Below are positions 31,855 to 40,205 of a DNA stretch of 64,000 nt, one piece after another (position 1 is the stretch's first letter; each line of letters begins with the position of its first letter). The notes beneath the pieces are model-generated. The model was not told the origin of the DNA, ran no database searches, and saw only the letters and a program-made list of their open reading frames with translations. The translations under genes were made by a program, and so were the position numbers. Source of the stretch: an uncultured Clostridia bacterium (lineage in GTDB: Bacteria > Bacillota > Clostridia > Peptostreptococcales > Anaerovoracaceae); assembly GCA_934233735.1 (NCBI GenBank), contig CAKQGQ010000005.1:66889-130888 (forward strand). The letters run 5' to 3'.

Positions 31855-32767
31855 GGAAAATGCGGACATGGCGCAGCACACTTCATTTAAAGCAGGCGGA
31901 CGTGCGGCGGCGTTGGTGACGGTAAGGTCTGTTGTAGCCTTGAAAGCGGTGCTGCAGATTATGGCAAAGCTTGAAGTTCCGCATATCTTCTTAGGAAACG
32001 GCTCAAACATGCTTTTTCGTGACGAAGGATATGACGGCGCAGTTATCAAAATGGCGGACTTCGGAAAGCTGTATCTGCAGCCGGAAGAGTCTTTTACCGG
32101 GGAAATCTTCCCGGGACTGAGCGCAGAGGAGAGCAGGGCGGAAGACACGGTGATGTGCGAGGCAGGAATTTACATGTCAACTTTAGCAAAACAGCTCATG
32201 AATGCGGGCCTTTCAGGCTTCGAATTCGCAAGCGGAATCCCCGGCAGCCTCGGCGGCGGACTGTTTATGAATGCTGGTGCTTACGGCGGTGAGCTGAAGG
32301 ATATCGTGAAAGGCGTGCTGGCGGTATCTCCGGACGGAAGCTGCACGCGTGTCTTTACGAATGAGGAAATGCAGTTTGCTTATCGGCACAGTATTTTGCA
32401 GGAAAACGGCTATATTGCAGTGGCGGCAAGCCTGACGCTTGCGAAGGATGAACCGGCGAAAATCGCAGAAAGAATGCGTGAGCTGGCACAAAAGCGAAAT
32501 TCCAAGCAGCCGGTGCAGTATCCGTCTGCGGGCAGCACTTTCAAACGCCCGGAAGGCTATTTCGCAGGAAAACTGATTGAAGATGCAGGACTGAAAGGCG
32601 TCAGTGTCGGCGGCGCGCAGGTTTCGACGCTTCACAGCGGGTTTGTCATCAACCGCGGCGGCGCGACGGCCACGGATATTTTGCAGCTTATGGCTTTGAT
32701 TCAGAATACGGTATACGATAAGTTCGGCGTGAAGCTTGAGCCGGAGGTTCGGATTATAACAGGATAG
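31754..32767 (+). CDS. murB: UDP-N-acetylenolpyruvoylglucosamine reductase
   Basis: The 337-residue flavoenzyme makes UDP-MurNAc for peptidoglycan. FAD-binding segments HIFLGNGSNMLFRD and SGIPGSLGGGLFMNAGAYGGE are present. The catalytic Ser lies in SAGSTFKRPEGYFAG, and IEDAGLKGVSVGGAQVS is a type II MurB feature. GTG 31754 is preferred: AAGGAGG ends 9 bp before it, whereas ATG 31745 abuts that site. The ~100-bp overlap with the AI-2E gene is unusual and couples the two. The PHP gene follows after 13 bp. Confidence 0.9.
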   Translation: MKTELMKTEIAGAAKRFASSTSQCGITPMQIEIEENADMAQHTSFKAGGRAAALVTVRSVVALKAVLQIMAKLEVPHIFLGNGSNMLFRDEGYDGAVIKMADFGKLYLQPEESFTGEIFPGLSAEESRAEDTVMCEAGIYMSTLAKQLMNAGLSGFEFASGIPGSLGGGLFMNAGAYGGELKDIVKGVLAVSPDGSCTRVFTNEEMQFAYRHSILQENGYIAVAASLTLAKDEPAKIAERMRELAQKRNSKQPVQYPSAGSTFKRPEGYFAGKLIEDAGLKGVSVGGAQVSTLHSGFVINRGGATATDILQLMALIQNTVYDKFGVKLEPEVRIITG

Positions 32768-32780
32768 ATAGGATAGATAT

Positions 32781-33551
32781 ATGGGAAAATTTGACGATAT
32801 TATAAAACAGTACAGAATGGTCTACGACCATCATACGCACACGACTTATTCGCACGGCAAAGGCAGCATTGAGGACAATGTGAAGGCTGCTGTTTCTAAA
32901 GGTCTTCGCTCAATTGCGATTACCGACCACGGACCGGGGCACATGACCTACGGCATCGACCGCGCAAAAATTCCGCAGATGCGCGCGGAAATTGCGGCTT
33001 TGCGGGAAAAATATCCGCAGATTGAGATTTTGCTGGGAGTGGAAGCGAACACTTTGCGAATAGAGCCTTTCTTGGATGTTGCGGCGGAGGAACGCCCGGA
33101 CTATGATATTTTGCTGGCGGGCTATCACTACGGAATCCGTCACGCGGGAATGATTCCAAACTATATATACAAGCATACAGGACTGTTTCATGGAGAAAGT
33201 TCGTCGCTGCTGGTGAAAAACACGGCGATGATTCTGGACAGTCTTTACTATAACGAGGAGCACGGCAATCACATTGACATCCTCACGCACCCGGGTGACA
33301 AGGGACCGTTTGACATCGAAGATATTGTCAAAGCCTGCGCGGACACGGGAACGCTCGTGGAAATCAACGATAAACACGCACATTTGACGGTATCGGAAAT
33401 CAAACTTGCTGCCGGATACGATGTAAAATTCGTAATCGGAAGCGATGCGCATGTGCCGGAAAAAGTCGGCTCGTTTGAAGGCCCACTGGCAAGGGCGCTG
33501 GAAGCGGGACTTGACCCTGCGCGGATTGTCAATATTGAGAAAATCGGCTGA
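32781..33551 (+). CDS. PHP-domain phosphoesterase (YcdX-like)
   Basis: The 256-residue protein has PHP motifs: DHHTHTTYSHG, ITDHGPG, GVEAN, ILTHPGD and SDAHVPE. These ligate a trinuclear metal centre for phosphoester hydrolysis. Orthologues of this gene often accompany murB and rapZ in Firmicutes; here rapZ is 13 kb away. It has no DNA polymerase or HisK-specific extensions. The exact substrate is unknown. Confidence 0.85.
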   Translation: MGKFDDIIKQYRMVYDHHTHTTYSHGKGSIEDNVKAAVSKGLRSIAITDHGPGHMTYGIDRAKIPQMRAEIAALREKYPQIEILLGVEANTLRIEPFLDVAAEERPDYDILLAGYHYGIRHAGMIPNYIYKHTGLFHGESSSLLVKNTAMILDSLYYNEEHGNHIDILTHPGDKGPFDIEDIVKACADTGTLVEINDKHAHLTVSEIKLAAGYDVKFVIGSDAHVPEKVGSFEGPLARALEAGLDPARIVNIEKIG

Positions 33552-33603
33552 AATAGAAATCGCTGGAATTGAAAAATTTGCTGGAAACAGATGCGTATTT
33601 TGC

Positions 33604-33633
33604 TTGCAAAAAGTGGGCAAAAAGCGATATAAT
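33604..33633 (+). promoter_or_regulatory. Sigma-A promoter of the mgtE leader
   Basis: TTGCAA (33604-33609) and TATAAT (33628-33633) are 18 bp apart. The resulting leader would be ~240 nt before mgtE. Confidence 0.7.
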
Positions 33634-33670
33634 AAACTGTTAAGGAAATGAAAAAGAAAGGAGCAAAGAT

Positions 33671-33763
33671 ATGGATAGCGTCCCCGATGGGAAAAACAAA
33701 ATTTTAAAACGAAATAGCCATATTGCTGCTCTTTTTGCTTGGACAGAAAGGCGGGCGCGCTGA
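33671..33763 (+). CDS. Possible 30-residue leader peptide upstream of mgtE
   Basis: ATG 33671 follows AAAGGAGCAAAG, a good ribosome binding site. The frame encodes a basic peptide ending WTERRAR at TGA 33761-33763. The leader also folds: GGAGC...ATATGG can pair with CCATAT...GCTC (about 33656-33740), and CTGCC can pair with GGCAG (about 33770-33793). I cannot match it to the M-box core that often controls mgtE. It may be a regulatory upstream ORF for magnesium control or merely fortuitous. Confidence 0.35.
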   Translation: MDSVPDGKNKILKRNSHIAALFAWTERRAR

Positions 33764-33884
33764 TGCAGACTGCCTGAACAGACAGCGGCAGAAGCTTTGG
33801 ACGCGCGGACTTTGAAAGGGAACTCTCTCTCCCGAGGAAACAATGCAGCGGTATGGCATACAGATGAGAGAGGAGATGATTCCA

Positions 33885-35288
33885 ATGGATCAGAACATTT
33901 TGAGAGATCCGGATGACGCAATGAAGGAATCTTTGGAGCGGATTTACCAGCTCCTGGAAGAAAAGAAGTACTTCATGGTCAAAGATGAACTTTTGAAGTT
34001 CAACGACGCAGACATCGCGGAAATGTTCGAGGAACTTTTGGAAGACCCCGACGACATTGAAAGGGTTGTCGTGGTTTACCGCCTGCTTCCGAAGGATGTT
34101 TCGGTTGAGGTCTTTTCCTATCTGCCGTCCGACGACCAGCTGAAAATTGTTGACGGCATTACCGATAAGGAACTTAGCTATATCGTTGATGAACTCGACT
34201 TCGACGATAAAATCGATATTTTGGAAGAGCTGCCGGCGAATCTGGTAGACAAGATTCTGGAAAAAACGCCGAAAAATGAAAGACAGCTCATCAACAACTT
34301 TTTGAATTATCCGGACACCTGTGCCGGAAGTCTGATGACGCCGGAGTACATCAGTCTCCAAAAAGACATGACGGTTGGCGAAGCTTTGGCGCATATTAAA
34401 AAAGAAGGCATGGATGCAGAGACCATTTACACCTGCTATGTAAAAGACGCAGGAAGAAAGCTGATTGGCATCGTGTCGCTGAGCACGCTGGTAATTACCG
34501 ATGACAGCGTGAAAATCAAAGATATTATGCATACCGATTATGTATGGCTGAATGTTTACGATGACCAGGAAGAGGTTGCCGAAGAATTTAAAAAGTATGG
34601 CTTCCTCGCGATGCCTGTCGTAGACAAGGAGCACCGTCTGGTCGGCATCATCACATTCGACGATATTCTGGATGTCATGGAAGAAGAGGCAACGGAAGAC
34701 ATCGAGAGAATGAACGGTGTTATCAGTTTCGATGCGCCGGACAAAGACTATCTGGACATTTCCGTCTGGAAGCACGCGCTCAGCAGGCTTCCATGGCTGC
34801 TGATTCTGATGGTGGCATATATCTTCACAGGTATGATTATTACGAATTTTGAAAACAGGCTTTCAGAGATTATCTGTCTGGTTGCCTACATGCCGATGCT
34901 GATGGGAACCGGCGGAAACACCGGCTCGCAGGCGGCGACGCTGATTATCCGCGGTCTTGCAACCGGCGAAGTTGATACTTCGGATACTTTGCGGATTCTG
35001 TGGAAAGAGGTCAGAATCGGTGTGGTAATCGGCGCAATTCTGAGCGCTTTCAACCTTGTGCGCATCTGCTTTTTAGATGGCTACTCGCTGCCGATTGCTC
35101 TTACCGTATGCAGTGCGATGCTTTTGATTGTAATCTTCGCAAAGATCCTCGGAAGCATGGTACCGCTTATCGTTAAGAAGGCAAAACTCGACCCGGCGCT
35201 CATTGCCAACCCTGCCATTTCGTCGATTTCGGATGCTGTGGCACTCAGCATCTACTTTGCGATGGCAAGCCTGTTCTTAGGACTGTAG
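33885..35288 (+). CDS. mgtE: MgtE-family magnesium transporter
   Basis: The 467-residue protein has the N-terminal MgtE superhelical domain (ADIAEMFEELLEDPDDIERV), two CBS domains (about 140-260; VTIVGLAH-like strands with KDIMHTDYV and MPVVDKEHRLVGIITFDDI), then five membrane helices with the pore signature GTGGNTGSQAATLIIRGLATGE. It is a gated Mg2+ channel. ATG 33885 is preferred because GAGGAG lies 9-10 bp before it; the frame is open to 33843. A strong terminator follows. Confidence 0.93.
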   Translation: MDQNILRDPDDAMKESLERIYQLLEEKKYFMVKDELLKFNDADIAEMFEELLEDPDDIERVVVVYRLLPKDVSVEVFSYLPSDDQLKIVDGITDKELSYIVDELDFDDKIDILEELPANLVDKILEKTPKNERQLINNFLNYPDTCAGSLMTPEYISLQKDMTVGEALAHIKKEGMDAETIYTCYVKDAGRKLIGIVSLSTLVITDDSVKIKDIMHTDYVWLNVYDDQEEVAEEFKKYGFLAMPVVDKEHRLVGIITFDDILDVMEEEATEDIERMNGVISFDAPDKDYLDISVWKHALSRLPWLLILMVAYIFTGMIITNFENRLSEIICLVAYMPMLMGTGGNTGSQAATLIIRGLATGEVDTSDTLRILWKEVRIGVVIGAILSAFNLVRICFLDGYSLPIALTVCSAMLLIVIFAKILGSMVPLIVKKAKLDPALIANPAISSISDAVALSIYFAMASLFLGL

Positions 35289-35301
35289 TCAAATCATATA
35301 G

Positions 35302-35357
35302 AGCCATTAAGCTTACCGGGCTGCCGAAACAGGATGCCGGCAGTTTAATGGCTTTTT
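35302..35357 (+). terminator. Intrinsic terminator of mgtE
   Basis: AGCCATTAA (35302) pairs with TTAATGGCT (35345-35353), followed by Ts; an inner CTGCCG/CGGCAG hairpin strengthens it. Confidence 0.85.
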
Positions 35358-35409
35358 CGTTGGGGCGCGGTGGCGGTGCTGCTTTTCGCAGCACCGCCGC
35401 GGCCGGGCA

Positions 35410-35634
35410 GTGTCGAATGAACGGCCGGCATGCGTGCCTCCCCGTGCGCGGTGTCGAAATTTGTCGAATGTGTTAGCTGGCAGTCTGGGCGCGGTGTCGA
35501 TTGAACGGACGGCATGCACTGCCCCGTGCGCAGTGTCGAAATTTGTCGAATATGTCGGCGGCGGTTTGGGCACGGTGTCGAAATTTGTCGAATGTGTCGG
35601 TGGGCGGTTTGGGCACGGTGTCGAAATTTGTCGA
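35410..35634 (+). repeat. Imperfect ~42-bp tandem array with GTGTCGAAATTTGTCGAA units
   Basis: Six units begin GTGTCGA at 35410, 35451, 35494, 35533, 35575 and 35618. Four contain GTGTCGAAATTTGTCGAA; the first and third instead carry GAACGG(C/A)CGGCATGC, so the types first alternate. Spacing is 39-43 bp. It is not coding in any consistent frame. Element C follows directly. The remaining gap up to hom holds element C and a 21-bp repeat. Confidence 0.75.
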
Positions 35635-35905
35635 AAATGTATAAATGCACTCCAAATCGCATTATATCATCACTTGGCGTGTAAAAAATTACAGATAAAG
35701 GAAATGGGAGGACTCAAGTTTCAACAGATAAAAACAGAGCTTCAAATTGAGACTCTAAAAATGTTGAAATTTCAATGCGCCTGAAAAATTACAAAATTTA
35801 CCTGATGCATAATGATGCAGCTGGAAAAGTAAAAAAGGAAGAAAATGTGAAAAAATACATTCTGTTGTCTTTTATTTTTCATTTTGGAATGTATTTATAC
35901 ATTTT
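35635..35905 (+). repeat. Inverted-repeat intergenic element, copy C
   Basis: This 271-bp element starts AAATGTATAAATGCACTCC; its end on the other strand starts AAATGTATAAATACATTCC, with CCAAAT/CCAAAA next. A GTTGAAATTTCAA palindrome lies near 35762. It abuts the TGTCGAA tandem array on its left. Confidence 0.72.
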
Positions 35906-35916
35906 AGAAATTTTGG

Positions 35917-35979
35917 AGAGCGCGGAGGGGTGTAGAGGGAGCGCGGAGAGGTGTAGAGAGAGCGCGGAAAGACAAGGAA
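35917..35979 (+). repeat. Three 21-bp tandem repeats upstream of hom
   Basis: The units start GAGAGCGCGGAGGGGTGTAGA (35917), continue with a near copy at 35938 and a more diverged copy at 35959. They are purine-rich on the + strand and lie 88-150 bp before the hom start codon. Confidence 0.65.
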
Positions 35980-36066
35980 ACACAAAAAAGTAAGGGGGAG
36001 AAGAAAGGAAACCGTAAGCAAGACAGGAAAGTAAGCACTGGCAAGAAGGGATAAGGAGAAATTATA

Positions 36067-37200
36067 ATGGCAGAAAATACAAAAGGGATCATTGAAAAAA
36101 CGCAGATAGAAAATGCGGAGAATACAAATGCAGAGCTTGCAAGTGAGGTGACAATGGGAACTATGCAGACAAAGAAACTCGCTTTGCTGGGTTTTGGAAA
36201 CGCCGGCAAAGCTTTTGCGAAGCTTTTGATGGAGAAGCACGAGCAGATAAAAGAAAAATACGGATATAATGTAGTCGTTACAGCAATCGCCACAGGTACG
36301 CGCGGCAATCTGGCAGTGCCGACGAGTGCTGAGGCAATTGACCTTGCAGCAGCGATTGAGGATATTGAAACACTCGGAAAGTTTTCGACGCGGCTTCCGC
36401 TGACGGATTTAACGACCATGCAAATCGCAGAACAGGCGGACTACGATGTTCTGGTTGAAATGACACCGCTGAATATTTTCACGGGCGAGCCTGCAATCAC
36501 GCATATTGAGACGGCTTTTGCGCGGGGCAGGGATGTGATAACTGCGAACAAAGGACCGATTGCGTGGAAATTCGCAGCGCTTCGTGACATGGCGGCGCAA
36601 AACGGATGTCGATTCTTTTACGAAACGACGGTCATGGACGGCACACCGGTCTTTAATTTTGTGGAGAAAACGCTGCAAATGGCTGAAGTTACAGAGGTTT
36701 CGGGGATTTTGAACAGCACAACAAATTACATCCTTGAGGAAATGGCGGCGGGCAAAGAATACGACGAAATCATTCGCAAAGGTCAGGAAATCGGTTTCAT
36801 CGAGGCGGACCCGGCGATGGATATTGAGGGCTATGACGCGGCAGCAAAAATTACAGCCCTCCTAAATGTGTTGATGGATGCCGGAATTACACCGGACAAA
36901 GTGGCGCGAAAAGGCATCGAGGACATCACATTGGGAGACATTGAGGCGGCACGGGGCAAAGGCTGTGTCATCAAGCTTATTTGCAAAGGAAGCCGCAGTG
37001 CAGACGGAACCGTCAAAGCAAGCGTTATGCCGCAGGAAATTCCGCTCACGGATATGCTTGCTTCCGTCAACAGCACCACTTCTGTCGTGTCTGTTACGAC
37101 GGATTTAATGAAGAAAATTTCGATTGTTGAGCACGAGCCGGAAATTGAGCAGACGGCATACGGAATTTTCGGCGATCTGCTTCGTGTGCTGAGCGAATGA
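36067..37200 (+). CDS. hom: Homoserine dehydrogenase
   Basis: The 377-residue enzyme reduces aspartate semialdehyde to homoserine in Thr/Met synthesis. After a ~35-residue charged N-terminal extension comes the Rossmann motif LALLGFGNAGKAFAKLL. The catalytic region includes VITANKGPIA, FFYETTVMDGTPVF and GILNSTTNYIL, and the homoserine site is GYDAAAKITALLNVLMDAGI. It lacks the C-terminal ACT domain of many homologues. AAGGAG supports ATG 36067. Its last codons (VLSE-stop) are duplicated 40 bp downstream. Confidence 0.9.
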   Translation: MAENTKGIIEKTQIENAENTNAELASEVTMGTMQTKKLALLGFGNAGKAFAKLLMEKHEQIKEKYGYNVVVTAIATGTRGNLAVPTSAEAIDLAAAIEDIETLGKFSTRLPLTDLTTMQIAEQADYDVLVEMTPLNIFTGEPAITHIETAFARGRDVITANKGPIAWKFAALRDMAAQNGCRFFYETTVMDGTPVFNFVEKTLQMAEVTEVSGILNSTTNYILEEMAAGKEYDEIIRKGQEIGFIEADPAMDIEGYDAAAKITALLNVLMDAGITPDKVARKGIEDITLGDIEAARGKGCVIKLICKGSRSADGTVKASVMPQEIPLTDMLASVNSTTSVVSVTTDLMKKISIVEHEPEIEQTAYGIFGDLLRVLSE

Positions 37201-37249
37201 CTTAGAGCAGGTTGACTTGTTTTGTGTGCTGAGTGAATGACTTAAAGCA
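37184..37249 (+). repeat. Duplicated 3' end of hom
   Basis: GTGTGCTGAGCGAATGACTT at 37184 recurs at 37224 with two substitutions across 26 bp. The second copy again reads V-L-S-E-stop. This looks like an old 40-bp tandem duplication. Confidence 0.75.
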
Positions 37250-37267
37250 AAATGAGAGGTTTTTGAA

Positions 37268-38314
37268 ATGACAAGTATTATTACGGAAAAAACTGTCCAA
37301 AATATAATCGGAAGGCGGAAAAGGGAAATACATAAGGGCGACTGCGGGCGGATTCTGATAGCCGCAGGCTCGCCGGGAATGGCCGGCGCCGCGATTCTCG
37401 CGGCGCGGTCGGCGCTGCGCGCCGGCTCCGGACTCGTCCGGACGGTCATTCCTGCGGAACTATTTCCCATCGTTCAGGTTGGCGTTCCGGAAGCCACCTG
37501 CATGAGACGAAACCTTCCAATACAGAACCTCGCAGCTTACGATGCGGTTTGCGTAGGTCCGGGACTGGGGGAAGAGGAAGAAAGCATCGACTTCGTGAAA
37601 GAAATTTTGCAGGCATATGAAAAGACTTTGATTGTGGACGCCGACGGCCTCAACATCATCGCGCACCAAAATCTGTTTCCGCTCCTGCACAGACGAGCGG
37701 AGCTTTACCCGGAGCGCACAATCCTGACGCCGCACATGGGAGAAGCGCGTCGGCTGCTTGCGGCGTCCGAACCCGATGCTTTCGACTTTAGCGCCTCCGC
37801 TTCCGCTTCGGCGCGGGAGCGCATCGCAGATGCGCTCGTTCGGAAAACCCGGGCAATCATTGTGCTGAAAGGGGCAGGCACTATAGTAGCCGCAGAGGGA
37901 CGGCAGACATATACTAATACTACAGGGAATCCCGGCATGGCCACCGGAGGATCAGGAGATGTGCTTTCCGGAATCATCACAAGCCTGGCGGGCCAGCGCA
38001 GCCAACTTGCCACGGATCTTGCGCCTGAAATGCCAATCGGGCAGGCCAATCGAACCGAGGATGCGGCGCAAGCGGTAAAACTTGGCGCAGGACTTGCGCC
38101 TGACCGAACCGCGGCATACGGCACTGAGGTGACTGCGGTTCAAGACCCAGAGCCTGCGCGCATAGGGGCTTTCGATGCGGCTTTAGCAGGCGTGTATATC
38201 CACGGACTGGCAGGCGATCTGGCGGCGCGCGAACTCGGCGAATATGGGGTGACTGCGGGAGACCTGGCACTGTATACAGCGTATGCGATAAAAAATATTT
38301 TGAACGCGAAGTAA
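37268..38314 (+). CDS. nnrD: ADP-dependent NAD(P)H-hydrate dehydratase
   Basis: The 348-residue ribokinase-like enzyme repairs hydrated NAD(P)H. Conserved segments are GDCGRILIAAGSPGMAGAAI, RAGSGLV, VGPGLG, ILTPHMGEARRL, VLKGAGTIVA and NTTGNPGMATGGSGDVLSG. Between ITSLAG and FDAALAGVYIHGLAG, where the family has only a short loop, there is an extra ~58-residue Ala/Gln/Thr-rich segment (about 242-299). It lacks the NnrE epimerase domain. Its start has GAGGTTTTTGAA upstream. Confidence 0.9.
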   Translation: MTSIITEKTVQNIIGRRKREIHKGDCGRILIAAGSPGMAGAAILAARSALRAGSGLVRTVIPAELFPIVQVGVPEATCMRRNLPIQNLAAYDAVCVGPGLGEEEESIDFVKEILQAYEKTLIVDADGLNIIAHQNLFPLLHRRAELYPERTILTPHMGEARRLLAASEPDAFDFSASASASARERIADALVRKTRAIIVLKGAGTIVAAEGRQTYTNTTGNPGMATGGSGDVLSGIITSLAGQRSQLATDLAPEMPIGQANRTEDAAQAVKLGAGLAPDRTAAYGTEVTAVQDPEPARIGAFDAALAGVYIHGLAGDLAARELGEYGVTAGDLALYTAYAIKNILNAK

Positions 38315-38381
38315 AAACACAAAAGAAGATAAGGGTATCCAAAATTAGTTGTGGCAGAAAAATCCAAGACTTGTGCGTGCG

Positions 38382-38631
38382 AAATGTATAGTTACACGAA
38401 AAAATGCCATTTTTAGGGGTGATTTCGTGTATAAAATTACAGATATTGGAATTGGCATCTTGCACGAAGAAAATGGAAAAAAGCTACAGCTCCGAAACCG
38501 TTGAAATTTCAACCTTCAAAAAAATGTAAATTTTCAACAAGGCTCGAAGTTTCCGTGAAACATCCGTGAAACATTTGAAAATACACGAATTTGGGGTCAT
38601 TTTTTGGCAATTGGCGTGTAAATATACATTT
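38382..38631 (+). repeat. Inverted-repeat intergenic element, copy D
   Basis: This 250-bp element starts AAATGTATAGTTACACGAAA; its end on the other strand starts AAATGTATATTTACACGCCA. The left end folds TACACGAAA/TTTCGTGTA, and GTTGAAATTTCAAC lies near 38501. It fills most of the gap between nnrD and mazF. Confidence 0.72.
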
Positions 38632-38803
38632 TTACAGAAACTGGAAGCGCACCCAAGCAATCGATCAACAGATAAAACACAAGAAACTGGAAGCGCACTG
38701 ATCTGCAAACTGCAGTGCCGCAGCGCAGTGCGCTCGGCACACAACACATCCCACAACTAATTTTGGATACCCGGATTTTGAGAAGTAGGTGAAAGCCTAT
38801 GTG

Positions 38804-38843
38804 GAGGTTTTCGCAAGGCGCAGAGCGCGTAAGCGAAAACTTC
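38804..38843 (+). promoter_or_regulatory. Stable hairpin before mazF
   Basis: GAGGTTTTCGC (38804-38814) pairs with GCGAAAACTTC (38833-38843), with an inner GGCGC/GCGC region. It ends 7 nt before the mazF ribosome binding site, so it could influence translation or be a MazF-sensitive site. Confidence 0.55.
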
Positions 38844-38863
38844 GTGAAAAGGAGTGTTGGACT

Positions 38864-39226
38864 TTGATAGTGAAAAAAGGGGATCTTTATTTTGCTGACT
38901 TAAGTCCGGTGGTAGGCTCAGAACAAGGGGGAGTAAGACCTGTACTGGTGGTACAGAACGATGTAGGAAACAAATACAGCCCGACAATCATCGTGGCGGC
39001 TGTTACTTCGCAGACAGGAAAATCCAAATTACCGACCCATGTAGAGCTTGCAGCCACACAGGGCGGACTCAGCAAGAACTCGGTGGTTTTGCTTGAACAG
39101 CTTAGAACCATCGATAAACAAAGGCTGAAAGAACGAATTGGCTCGCTCAGCGATGCACAAATTCCTTCGGTTGACGAGGCGTTAAGCGTGAGCTTGGGAA
39201 TCGCAAATTTAACCGAAAATCATTAA
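38864..39226 (+). CDS. mazF: MazF/PemK-family endoribonuclease toxin, no visible antitoxin
   Basis: The 120-residue protein has the MazF fold: VKKGDLYFADLSPVVGSEQGGVRPVLVVQNDVGN, then PTIIVAAVTSQ and KNSVVLLEQLRTIDKQRL. It cleaves RNA at short motifs. TTG 38864 is preferred because AAAAGGAG lies 9 bp before it; the frame is open upstream to 38789. No mazE-like gene is found in the 550 bp upstream or right after. A house-keeping or unlinked antitoxin arrangement, as in some Firmicutes, is possible. Confidence 0.88.
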   Translation: MIVKKGDLYFADLSPVVGSEQGGVRPVLVVQNDVGNKYSPTIIVAAVTSQTGKSKLPTHVELAATQGGLSKNSVVLLEQLRTIDKQRLKERIGSLSDAQIPSVDEALSVSLGIANLTENH

Positions 39227-39266
39227 GTGCAAGTTAGGCATTGCCAATTTGACAGAAAACAATTAA
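39222..39266 (+). pseudogene. Diverged remnant of a duplicated mazF 3' end
   Basis: GGC-ATT-GCC-AAT-TTG-ACA encodes G-I-A-N-L-T, then E-N-N-stop, echoing the mazF ending GIANLTENH. With one base deletion the preceding bases also match LSVSLG. Nucleotide divergence is ~30%, so it is an old remnant, possibly of a second mazF allele. Confidence 0.6.
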
Positions 39267-39374
39267 AATAGTTATGTCAGTTATTTTTGAGCAGGGCGGC
39301 ACGGGCGCACCAAATCCGCCGCGCCGTCTGCTCGAAATTAAAATATATTTACCATACATACCGGGAGGAAAAAA

Positions 39375-40205
39375 ATGAATTTTAAGAAGTACGAGGACAT
39401 TGCGTCCCGGATTCGAATCGACATTGTGAAGGCAGTACATAAAGCAGGCTCGGGACATCCGGGCGGTTCGCTTTCGGCAGCGGACATCGTGACCGCTTTA
39501 TACTTTAAAGTGATGAACATCGACCCGAAAAATCCTAAGATGGAAGGCAGAGACAAGTTTATTCTCTCGAAAGGCCATGCGGGTCCGGTGCAGTATGCGG
39601 CACTGGCGGAAAGAGGCTACTACGATGTTGAGGATATGATGAGTCTGCGTAAGCTCGGCAGCCCGTTTCAGGGCCATCCGAACAGAGATAAAGTCGCAGG
39701 AATCGAGATGTCCACAGGATCGCTCGGTCAGGGCTTTGCGGTTTCCGTGGGAATGGCGATGGCTGGCAAAATGGACGAAAAAGCCGGCAAGAAGTCGGGC
39801 AGAGTGTATGTGCTCCTCGGAGACGGCGAGCTTCAGGAAGGCCTCGTGTGGGAAGCTGCAATGGCGGCGGCTCACTACAAGCTGGACAATCTTTGCGCGA
39901 TCGTAGACTGGAACGGCCTGCAGATTGACGGCAAAAATGAAGACGTTATGACGGTAACGCCGATTGACGAGAAGTTCAAGGCGTTCGGTTTTCATGTTTT
40001 GATGATAGACGGACACGACTTCGGAGAGATTTTCGAAGCATTCGACAAGGCAGCTGCATGCAAGGGCAAGCCGACCGTGATTATCGCAAAAACCAACAAG
40101 GGCAGAGGGGTTTCCTTCATGCAGGACAACCCGGGCTGGCACGGCAAAGCGCCGAAAGAAGACGAAGCAAAACAGGCAGTAGCAGAACTCGGAGGTGAAT
40201 GGTAA
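39375..40205 (+). CDS. Transketolase, N-terminal (TPP-binding) subunit
   Basis: The 276-residue protein carries the thiamine-diphosphate half of transketolase: AGSGHPGGSLSAADIVTALYF, SKGHAGPVQYAALAERGY, STGSLGQGFAVSVGMAMAGK and LLGDGELQEGLVWEAAMAAAHYKLDNL. The split N/C arrangement is common in Clostridia. It transfers two-carbon units in the pentose-phosphate pathway. GGAGG precedes ATG 39375. The next gene overlaps by one base (TAATG). Confidence 0.92.
   Translation: MNFKKYEDIASRIRIDIVKAVHKAGSGHPGGSLSAADIVTALYFKVMNIDPKNPKMEGRDKFILSKGHAGPVQYAALAERGYYDVEDMMSLRKLGSPFQGHPNRDKVAGIEMSTGSLGQGFAVSVGMAMAGKMDEKAGKKSGRVYVLLGDGELQEGLVWEAAMAAAHYKLDNLCAIVDWNGLQIDGKNEDVMTVTPIDEKFKAFGFHVLMIDGHDFGEIFEAFDKAAACKGKPTVIIAKTNKGRGVSFMQDNPGWHGKAPKEDEAKQAVAELGGEW

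Noticed and set aside
33634..33884. M-box magnesium riboswitch before mgtE
   Set aside because: The expected conserved blocks are not present; only short chance similarities were found.
32910..34775. 621-codon minus-strand frame across the PHP gene and mgtE
   Set aside because: It is antisense to two well-supported genes and lacks a recognisable family; GC-skewed codon use on the other strand explains it.
35410..35634. CRISPR array
   Set aside because: Unit spacing resembles CRISPR, but repeats are imperfect, spacers are themselves repetitive and no cas genes are present.
35313..35662. Several frames within the TGTCGAA tandem array
   Set aside because: They are translations of non-coding repeats without ribosome binding sites.
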